Source: JBBQAA01 sp038276395 | GTDB lineage: Bacteria; Actinomycetota; Thermoleophilia; Solirubrobacterales; Solirubrobacteraceae | DNA: 64,000 nt | Direction: 5' to 3' | Assembly: GCA_038276395.1 (NCBI GenBank) | Contig: JBBQAA010000055.1 | Location: 40,282-104,281 of the forward strand | Part shown: piece after piece, positions 58,422-64,000 of the stretch | Position numbering within the stretch: position 1 is the stretch's first letter | How the letters are laid out: the number at the start of each line of letters is the position of its first letter | Translations under genes and position numbers: made by a program | Notes under the pieces: generated by a model | Database searches by the model: none | The model's input: the letters and a program-made list of their open reading frames with translations, nothing else | What the model was told of the DNA's origin: nothing

Positions 58422-59396
58422 GTGCCGCAGTTCTGCCGCCACAACCGCTTCGCCCATCTCTGCCCGATCTGCTCGCGCGAGTCGGAGGCCGCCGCGCCCC
58501 CCACGCCCCGGCGGGGTGCCTCGAGCGCGCGCCGCGCGGGGGGAGCCTCCGGCGCGCCCCGCCGCGGTGGCCCGCGGAGCGGCGGCGCGGGCAGCCTGCG
58601 CGTCCGCCGGCTCGCGCGCGCGCCCGAGGACGGCTACTCGTCTTCGCTCCTGCCCGGGCTCCGCGCCTCCGGGGACGCTGAGCGCCTGGCCGGGGAGATC
58701 GCCTTCGCCGCGGGCCGCCTGCGGCGCCTCGGGGAGCACCCGCCCGGCCTGTGGGCCGAGGTCGCCTCGGCGCCCGAGGTCGAGGAGGCGATCTGGCTCG
58801 CGTTCCTGATCGCGCTGCTCGGCCCGCTCGAGGGGGAGGATCCGTGGGCCGGGATCCGCGCGGCGCGCACGCTCTGGTCGGCCGGGACAGGGCTCGCCGA
58901 GCCGGCGCCCGCGACCGGCCCCCGCGGCGCGTTTGATCCGGCGCGGCGGACCCCCGAGGCCTACCGCGCGTGGGCGGCGCGCTCGGGCTCCCAGGCGGCG
59001 GGGCTTGCCGGCGAGCCGGGATGGACGCCCGAGCGGCGCTTCGCGCGCGCGCTCGAGCGGCTCGCGCTGCCGGGCCTGCACCGCGGCGCCCGCTTCGACC
59101 TCCTGGCCACGCTGGGCGCGACCGCGCGCGCCGCGCTGTCGCCCGGTGCCCTCGGCCTCACCGGCGCCGGGGACGAGGCGGCGGCGCTCGGCGCCAAGCG
59201 CGTCTTCGGCATCGGCGACCCGCTGCTGCTCGAGCGCCGCGCGGCGGCGCTGGCCGAGGCCGGGGAGGTGCCGCTCGGCGCGCTCGACCTCGCGCTGGCG
59301 AGCTTCGAGCACGGGGAGCGCATCCACGGCGGGGTCGCCGACGACGCCGCCGATCCCGCCACCGAGGTCCGGCTGCGGGACGCGCTCGGGCTCTGA
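58422..59396 (+). CDS. Cys/His-motif protein, unknown function
   Basis: The 324-residue protein begins MPQFCRHNRFAHLCPICS, where Cys5, His7, Cys14 and Cys17 look like a zinc site. A basic Gly/Arg/Ala linker follows to about 65, then a helical domain starting LRVRRLARAPEDGY with EEAIWLAFLIALLGPLEG in its middle. The domain resembles uncharacterised actinobacterial proteins; I recall a possible link to the alpha-glutamyl/putrescinyl thymine pyrophosphorylase clade 3 family, but cannot confirm it. The GTG is 8 bases after TAGCCT (58408-58413). No partner genes suggest a pathway. Confidence 0.6.
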   Translation: MPQFCRHNRFAHLCPICSRESEAAAPPTPRRGASSARRAGGASGAPRRGGPRSGGAGSLRVRRLARAPEDGYSSSLLPGLRASGDAERLAGEIAFAAGRLRRLGEHPPGLWAEVASAPEVEEAIWLAFLIALLGPLEGEDPWAGIRAARTLWSAGTGLAEPAPATGPRGAFDPARRTPEAYRAWAARSGSQAAGLAGEPGWTPERRFARALERLALPGLHRGARFDLLATLGATARAALSPGALGLTGAGDEAAALGAKRVFGIGDPLLLERRAAALAEAGEVPLGALDLALASFEHGERIHGGVADDAADPATEVRLRDALGL

Positions 59397-59519
59397 GGCC
59401 GCCGCTGCGCGCCCGCCGGGGGCCGGCGGCTCCCCTCCCGAAGGAAAAGTCCGCAGATTGCGACGAAAGTCGGCCGAGGGGGGAGCGAGTCGGCGCGGCT
59501 CGACCACTATGTGAGCCAG

Positions 59520-60917
59520 ATGGCGGAATCCGGTGCGAGTGTGCCCAGGGAGGGGCGGGTGCTGCCCTTCCGCCGCCCGCGCTCCCGCACCGCTCCCGGG
59601 GACGAGCTCGTCGTCCGGCTGCTCAGCGACCACTCCGAGAGCTACCTCGCGCTCGCCCGGCGCCACTCCCTCTGCCTGGACGACGCCCAGGACGCCGTGC
59701 AGCGCGCGACCGAGGTCCTCCTGCGCCGCGCGCCGACGCTCGAGCCGGCCACGGCGGCGAGCTGGATGCGCACGGTCGTCAAGCACGAGGCGATGGCCGT
59801 GCGCGAGGCGCGCCAGTCGGCCGTCTCGCGGGAGGAGCCGGAGCTCGACGCCCACGAGGCGTGCGCCCTGCCCTCGGCCGAGGAGCACGTGGCCGCCCGC
59901 GAGCGCCTGGCCGCCGCGGCGGAGGCCTTCGCCCGCCTGAAGCCGCAGGAGGTCCGGGCGCTCCGGCTCCTCGCCGAGGGGCTCTCCTACGCCGAGATCG
60001 GCGCCGTCACGGGCTGGACCCACACGAAGGTCAATCGCTGCCTGACCGAGGGGCGCCGGGCCTTCCGCGCGCGCGTCGAGGGGATCGAGAGCGGCGCGGA
60101 GTGCGAGCGATGGTCCTCCGTGCTCTCGGCCGTCGCCGACGGGGAGGCAACCCCGGCGGAGCTCATCGCGGTGCGGCCGCATCTGCGTTCCTGCTCGGCC
60201 TGCCAGGCCACGGTCCGCGCCTACCACGCGACGCCGGCGCGCGTCGCCGCGCTGCTGCCGGTGGCGGCGCTCGCCGCCCCCGTGGTCGCGACGGTCCGCC
60301 GCGGGCCCGGGCCGGCCATGAGCTCCGTGCTCCACCGGCTCCACGAGGCGCTCGCGGGCGCCGCGCCCGGCCGGCTGCAGATCGTCCTCGATCTCGCCTC
60401 GGGCGGCAAGGCGGCGGCCATCGCCGCCTCGACCGTGGCTCTCGCGGGCGGGACGCTCGTGGCCGGGCAGGACGTCGAGCGGGCGGTCCTCGGCGCCCCG
60501 GCCACGCGGCCCCTCGCCCGCGTGGTCCGCCCCGGGCACCCCGCCGTGGCGACGGCGCTGCCGCCGCGGATCGCCGTCCTGCGCAGCGTCGCCCCGCCGC
60601 CCGCGGCGCGGGCGCAGCCGCGCGCGGCGGCCCCGAGCGCCGCCGGCATCCGCGCGGCATTCGCCCTCCGCACACGCCGCGCCACCGGGGTCCGCGCCGC
60701 GCACGCGCTCCGCGGCGAGGGGGAGTTCGGGCCGGCGGGAAGTGCCGCGCCGGCTGCGAGCCCGGCGCCCGTCGAGGCCCGCCGCGCCTCATCGGCCGCC
60801 GCGCCCGCCGCATTGAGCGCGCCCGCGCCGCCGGTGGCCGCGCCCGCGCCGCCGGTGGCCGCGTCCACGCCACGAGCGGCCGCGTCCACGGGCGGGACCT
60901 CCGAGTTCGGGCCGTGA
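59520..60917 (+). CDS. ECF sigma factor fused to anti-sigma-like membrane region
   Basis: The 465-residue protein carries sigma region 2 at about 25-90 (SYLALARRHSLCLDDAQDAVQRATEVLLRR, split here by eye), region 4 at about 130-175 (LKPQEVRALRLLAEGLSYAEIG and a helix-turn-helix), then a zinc-finger-like VRPHLRSCSACQ near 220-230, a hydrophobic stretch near 240-255 and a second near 295-315. The remainder is a long Ala/Pro-rich region ending in SEFGP, with GEFGP also at about 403. This joins a sigma factor to an anti-sigma-type tail in one chain. ATG 59520 is 9 bases after CACTAT; GTG 59511 is an alternative. Confidence 0.82.
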   Translation: MAESGASVPREGRVLPFRRPRSRTAPGDELVVRLLSDHSESYLALARRHSLCLDDAQDAVQRATEVLLRRAPTLEPATAASWMRTVVKHEAMAVREARQSAVSREEPELDAHEACALPSAEEHVAARERLAAAAEAFARLKPQEVRALRLLAEGLSYAEIGAVTGWTHTKVNRCLTEGRRAFRARVEGIESGAECERWSSVLSAVADGEATPAELIAVRPHLRSCSACQATVRAYHATPARVAALLPVAALAAPVVATVRRGPGPAMSSVLHRLHEALAGAAPGRLQIVLDLASGGKAAAIAASTVALAGGTLVAGQDVERAVLGAPATRPLARVVRPGHPAVATALPPRIAVLRSVAPPPAARAQPRAAAPSAAGIRAAFALRTRRATGVRAAHALRGEGEFGPAGSAAPAASPAPVEARRASSAAAPAALSAPAPPVAAPAPPVAASTPRAAASTGGTSEFGP

Positions 60918-60996
60918 GGGGCGCCGCGCGCGGGACACCGAGTGGGCGCGACGACGCGCCTCTTTGCCGTCCGGGGCCGGGCGTACCTTGCGCGCT

Positions 60997-61452
60997 ATGG
61001 CCCTCTGCTTCATCGAACCTCATGATGCGATTCGGGTGATGGCGCAGTCCGTCGGGCGGGAGGCCCGGCGGCAGCTCCTCGGCGAGGTGGTGCGCGCCTG
61101 GGTGGACGAGATCCCCGAGTCAGAGCTCCAGGTCCACTACGCCAAGGCCGTCGACGACCTCGACGAGCACGATCTCTCGATGCTCGCGGCCTGGCACGCC
61201 TCGCTGGAGGTCGGGCAGCCGCTGCCCTCCAAGGAGTTCCTCACGGGTGTGTTCCCCGCCCTCGGGGAGAACCGTCGCGAGGCGCTCAGGATCGCCGCCG
61301 GCTTCCGCGGGGAGGACGCCTTCGAGATGGGCGTGGGGGAGGAGCAGGCGCTCGACACCGTGCTGCCGTTCCTCTCGCGGGAGCGCTGCGAGGAGCTCGC
61401 CGCCGAGTGTCTCGAGCTCTACTGCTGGGATCGCCTGGGCTGCGAGAACTGA
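60997..61452 (+). CDS. hypothetical helical protein
   Basis: The 151-residue acidic protein is predicted helical, with no signal, membrane span or recognised motif; DDLDEHDLSMLAAWHASLEVG and the C-terminal ECLELYCWDRLGCEN are its most distinctive parts. The ATG at 60997 lies 7 bases after TACCTT (60984-60989), supporting a leaderless start and rejecting an upstream in-frame ATG at 60964. Its 3' end overlaps the convergent HAD gene by 34 bases. Confidence 0.6.
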   Translation: MALCFIEPHDAIRVMAQSVGREARRQLLGEVVRAWVDEIPESELQVHYAKAVDDLDEHDLSMLAAWHASLEVGQPLPSKEFLTGVFPALGENRREALRIAAGFRGEDAFEMGVGEEQALDTVLPFLSRERCEELAAECLELYCWDRLGCEN

Positions 61453-62058
61453 TCGCCGGCCAGCGCGGCCTCGATCAGCGGCAGAGCCTGAGCGTTTGAC
61501 TCAAAGACGACGCCGCGCATGCCCGCGGCGCGCGCCGCCTCCACGTTCCCGGCGATGTCGTCGACGAAGACGACGTCCGGCGCGGGCAGGCCGAGGCGCT
61601 CGAGCGTCAGCGCGTAGATGTCCGGTTCGGGCTTGCGCATCCCCACAAAGCCCGAGTCGACGACGACGCCGAAGATCTCGTCGAACGGGAACATCCGGCG
61701 CCAGCGCGGCTCCCACTCGCGGACGTTGTTCGTGCACAGGGCGAGACGGACGCCGCGGGCGTGCAGCTCGCGGTAGTAGGCGAACAGCTCGGGGTTCGGC
61801 TTGAGCCCGGCGAAGTAGCGCTCGGGGAACTCGGCGAGCGAGACGGGTGCTCCGATCCAGGAACTCGGCCTCCGTGAGGCGGCCGCATTCGAGCTCGAAC
61901 AGGGGGAACGCACCATCCGCCTCGCTCACCGCAGCCATCGCCTGCCCGAGCGCGGCGGTGGGCACACCGCCCTCGGCCTGCACGCTGACGAAGGCCTCGG
62001 CGAGCGGCGAGGTGAGCACGCCGCCGAAGTCCGAGACGAGGCCGCGGGCCGGGGTCAC
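61419..62058 (-). pseudogene. HAD-IA hydrolase with frameshift
   Basis: From a GTG at 62058 the frame reads LVSDFGGVLTSPLAEAF (nucleophile Asp) through RLTEAEFLDRS, then loses homology near 61855. The protein continues in a neighbouring frame as IGAPVSLAEFPERYFAGLKP, LALCTNNVREWEP (motif II), RKPEPDIY (motif III Lys) and VVFVDDIAGNVEAA (motif IV). About ten residues are also missing at the junction compared with relatives, as I recall the family. So this is a HAD phosphatase broken by one indel, or a sequencing error. It starts by a GTGA overlap with the gene upstream. Confidence 0.75.
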
Positions 62059-62897
62059 GAGCGGGTGGCGGCGGGGCGGACGATGTCGTAGCGCCCGGCC
62101 CCCTCCGCGCCCTCCATCCGCCAGACGAGGAAGGCCGTGTCGAGCGTCAGCCGGCCGAGCGGGATCGAGGCGGCGCAGACGACCTCGCCCGCCACGCGGC
62201 GCGGGAACTCCGACTCGGGCTCGGGCCACAGCTCGAGCCCGGCGCGCCGGTGGCGGCCCGCGCCGTCGTAGGTCGTCGAGAGCCGGGCCTCGTCCACGAG
62301 CGCCGCCCGCGGCCCGTCCTCTCCCGGGGCGACGAGCCACGCGCTCGTCGCCTCGCCCGCGTGGGCGAGCGCGGCGCTCGTGCGCACGGCCGCGAGCGTC
62401 ACGCCCCGATCCTCCGCGAGCCACGCCGAGAGCGTGCGCGCGAGGCGGATCGAGCCCCAGTCGGGGGAGCCCGAGACGCGGCCGCGCTGACCGAGGCAGT
62501 CCACCGCGTAGGTCTCGCCGGCCGCCTGCGCGATGCCGCTGACCCGGCAGAGCTGCTCGTAGCTCCGAAGGCCGGTGGCGGCGCCGGCCGGATCCTCCGG
62601 GCCGAACTCGAGCGGGGCGCCAAGCGCGGTGAAGGCGAGGTCAAAGCCCGCACCCGCCGCGGTGAAGCGCACGCGCCAAGCGCTCAGCGCCTGCTCCTCC
62701 TCGGTGCGCAAAGCGGCGGCCGCCGGCGCGCCGGAGGCCGAGGCCACGAGCTCCGAGCCGGCCAAGAGGAGCCCGAGCGAGCCGTCCTCGCCCGCTGCCC
62801 GCGCGGTGCCGTAAAGGCCGTGTACCGCGTCGCCGAAGGAGAACGTGACCGCCTCCTCGGGCCCCGGGTGCGGCGCGTCGTCCCGTGCCCCGATCAC
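62055..62897 (-). CDS. conserved protein of unknown function
   Basis: The 280-residue protein is beta-rich with many small and acidic residues (FGDAVHGLYGTARAAGEDG, then repeated hydrophobic strands up to LDTAFLVWRMEG). The two-half beta layout is reminiscent of lipocalin-like or CrtC/AttH-type domains, but I cannot assign it. It begins with a GTG overlapping the fxsA stop (GTGA) and its own stop overlaps the HAD start, forming a tightly coupled three-gene run. Confidence 0.6.
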   Translation of the reverse strand: MIGARDDAPHPGPEEAVTFSFGDAVHGLYGTARAAGEDGSLGLLLAGSELVASASGAPAAAALRTEEEQALSAWRVRFTAAGAGFDLAFTALGAPLEFGPEDPAGAATGLRSYEQLCRVSGIAQAAGETYAVDCLGQRGRVSGSPDWGSIRLARTLSAWLAEDRGVTLAAVRTSAALAHAGEATSAWLVAPGEDGPRAALVDEARLSTTYDGAGRHRRAGLELWPEPESEFPRRVAGEVVCAASIPLGRLTLDTAFLVWRMEGAEGAGRYDIVRPAATRS

Positions 62898-63367
62898 GGC
62901 AGCCGCGGCGCGGGACGGGGGTCGACGTCGACCGCCGTGCCCTCCACGTCGTAGGCGTGTCGCGTGCCGGCGCCGCGCCCGCCGCGCGCCGCCCTGTCCC
63001 GCCCCGCGACCCCGCGGGTCAGGCGCCGCACGAGCGCCCGGCGGATGACGGCGCGCGTCGGCGGCACGAGCATCAGCACGCCGGCGATGTCCGTCACGAA
63101 GCCCGGCGAGATGAGCAGCGCGCCGCCCATCATGACGAGCGCGCCGTCGGCCACCTCGCGCGCCGGCGCCCGGCGCTCGGCCAGCGCCGTGTTGAAGCGT
63201 CGCCAGACGGCCCGGCTCTGGGCGCGCAGGAGCGCCGAGCCGAGGATCGAGTCGAGCACGAGCAGCGCGACCGTGGGCAGCGCGCCGATCGCCTGTCCGA
63301 CCTGGATGAGGACGTAGATCTCGGCGACCGAGACGCCGAGGAGGAGCAGGACGATCGGGATGAACAT
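62894..63367 (-). CDS. FxsA family membrane protein
   Basis: The 157-residue protein has the FxsA pattern: a first span (IPIVLLLLGVSVAEIYVLI), a second helix, and the DGALVMMGGALLISPGFVTDIAGVLML region split over a hydrophobic hairpin near 75-105. FxsA proteins are inner-membrane proteins of unknown mechanism. The C-terminal 50 residues are basic and disordered. The ATG is 10 bases after TACCCT (63383 to 63378). It heads the run fxsA-unknown-HAD. Confidence 0.85.
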   Translation of the reverse strand: MFIPIVLLLLGVSVAEIYVLIQVGQAIGALPTVALLVLDSILGSALLRAQSRAVWRRFNTALAERRAPAREVADGALVMMGGALLISPGFVTDIAGVLMLVPPTRAVIRRALVRRLTRGVAGRDRAARGGRGAGTRHAYDVEGTAVDVDPRPAPRLP

Positions 63368-63412
63368 CGCCCGTCGGAGGGTATCCCGGCCTGCGGGCGC
63401 GGTCGCGCGGCC

Positions 63413-63718
63413 TCAGGCGGCGGGGAAGACGTGCACGCCGTCGAGGCGGGGCAGCCCGACGAGCTCGATCAGGCGCCGGATCTGGGGCTGCGGGCGCTCG
63501 AGCCGCAGCTCACGGCCGCTGCGGCGCAGGCGGCGGGCGAGCATCACGAGGTCGAGCATCAGGGAGGCGTCGGCGAACGTCAGCCCGCGCAGGTCGACGA
63601 ACACGTCGGTACGTGAGCCCAACGCCCGGGAGATCGCGCCGCGCCGCCGTCCCTGGGTGCCGCGGTCCTCATCGCCCCAGCAGCAGAGGACGGCGCGCTG
63701 TTCGTCGAAGGCGATGAT
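63413..63718 (-). CDS. STAS-domain anti-sigma antagonist-like protein
   Basis: About 101 residues form a STAS domain: FDEQRAVLCCWGDED, then VFVDLRGLTFADASLMLDLV with the region where a phosphorylatable Ser sits (DASLM), and RRLIELVGLPRLDGVHVF. STAS antagonists release SigB-type sigma factors from their anti-sigma kinases; a SigB-like gene is at 40307. The frame has no ATG, GTG or TTG near the domain start. TAGCGT (63731 to 63726) lies 7 bases before an ATC at 63718, so either ATC initiates or the start was lost. Confidence 0.7.
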   Translation of the reverse strand: MIAFDEQRAVLCCWGDEDRGTQGRRRGAISRALGSRTDVFVDLRGLTFADASLMLDLVMLARRLRRSGRELRLERPQPQIRRLIELVGLPRLDGVHVFPAA

Positions 63719-63813
63719 CGCCGGGACGCTATCGCAGGCGCGGCCCGCCGTCGCTTGCGATGAAGAAGTCCTTAGCCTGGATCCACCGTTCTGTCCGGGT
63801 GGTGGGGTGGAGT

Positions 63814-63875
63814 GACCTCCCGAGCGGGGTTTGGTAGCGGCTGATTGCGGCAGCCGCGCCCCGGCTCGGGAGGTC
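63814..63875 (+). promoter_or_regulatory. stem-loop sequestering transposase ribosome-binding site
   Basis: GACCTCCCGAGC (63814-63825) pairs perfectly with GCTCGGGAGGTC (63864-63875), and an inner stem GCGGCTG/CAGCCGC stacks on it. The right arm contains GGGAGG (63868-63873), 8 bases before the transposase ATG at 63882, so the folded RNA would hide the ribosome-binding site. This resembles the read-through protection hairpins known from IS10 and IS50. Confidence 0.7.
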
Positions 63876-63881
63876 GCCCAC

Positions 63882-64000
63882 ATGAGGAACGATTCGACGG
63901 GCGTGGTGTTCGATGATGAGCGGGCGGTCGCCAACGCGGGGGTGATGCTCCCGGCGTTGCTCGCGCAAAGGCTCGGGATCGAGGCGCTCGTGGATGAGAC
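63882..64000 (+). CDS. IS1380-family transposase, N-terminal part
   Basis: From the ATG at 63882 the protein reads MRNDSTGVVFDDERAVANAG and continues LLAQRLGIEALVDET to the window edge (39 codons). This N-terminus is characteristic of IS1380-family DDE transposases. GGGAGG is a good ribosome-binding site 8 bases upstream but lies in a hairpin. The catalytic domain is outside the window, so activity cannot be judged. Confidence 0.85.
   Translation, partial: MRNDSTGVVFDDERAVANAGVMLPALLAQRLGIEALVDE

Larger units (their letters stand above)
63768..64000 (+). mobile_element. IS1380-family insertion sequence, left part
   Basis: The element is recognised from its transposase start at 63882. The left boundary is inferred at about 63768, where the sequence changes from STAS-gene upstream DNA to a non-coding block, and no terminal repeat can be verified because the right end is outside the window. 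The leader contains a large stem-loop (63814-63875) whose right arm holds the transposase ribosome-binding site. Confidence 0.7.

Overview
The window is a very GC-rich stretch of chromosome with almost no spacing between genes, frequent GTG starts and four-base GTGA/ATGA gene overlaps. The gene content (PspA/PspAA and HtpX/PspAB pairs, a lysA-hom-thrC-thrB cluster, SigB-type sigma factor, Ku, a MarP-like protease, sigma factor fused to an anti-sigma-like tail) suggests an actinobacterium, most likely the Thermoleophilia/Solirubrobacterales group. That placement is an inference from gene families and style; no rRNA gene is present to confirm it.

Layout. 0.4-7 kb: MFS exporter, acyl-CoA thioesterase, a membrane-stress module (pspA-pspAA facing htpX-pspAB) with a decayed VapBC-like toxin-antitoxin locus between the halves, and an M23 murein hydrolase. 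7-9.5 kb: lgt, then a c-di-AMP (ydaO) riboswitch in front of a triple PG-binding NlpC/P60 protein. 9.6-14.7 kb: hydrolase divergent from lysA-hom-thrC-thrB (lysine/threonine synthesis). 14.7-24.9 kb: L,D-transpeptidase, orphan ParA, FHA protein, a 117-bp palindrome, SRPBCC protein, lipoprotein, an RDD protein with a frameshifted tail, a class B PBP divergent from a MarP-like protease, and topoisomerase III. 25-31.6 kb: two-subunit AddAB/AdnAB-like recombination nuclease. 31.6-37.4 kb: GH13 glucosidase with a complete sugar ABC importer. 37.4-46 kb: cation exchanger, alkyltransferase-sigma factor operon, ferritin-like protein, SigB-like factor-HAD operon, Ku, a wrecked REC-GGDEF-EAL gene, topoisomerase IB and a MOSC protein. 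46-54 kb: glycosyltransferase and gltBD. 54-58.4 kb: a deletion scar joining tetR and Baeyer-Villiger monooxygenase remnants, a secreted protein, and an intact monooxygenase-tetR operon with a readable promoter/operator. 58.4-64 kb: a Cys/His-motif protein, the sigma/anti-sigma fusion, several unknowns, FxsA, a STAS protein and the left part of an IS1380-family insertion sequence that runs off the window.

Themes. Many genes follow a TAnnnT-like -10 hexamer by only 6-10 bases, so they should be read from leaderless mRNAs; this pattern was used to choose starts. At three divergent gene pairs the two opposing -10 hexamers overlap by exactly their TA, giving the 10-bp symmetric motif A-N3-TA-N3-T. 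Cell-envelope maintenance (PspA, HtpX, M23, NlpC/P60, PBP, L,D-transpeptidase, Lgt, MarP-like, FxsA) and double-strand-break repair (AddAB-like, Ku, topoisomerases) are the dominant functions. Several broken genes lie in the accessory stretches near 3.4, 18.9, 43, 54.3 and 61.8 kb.
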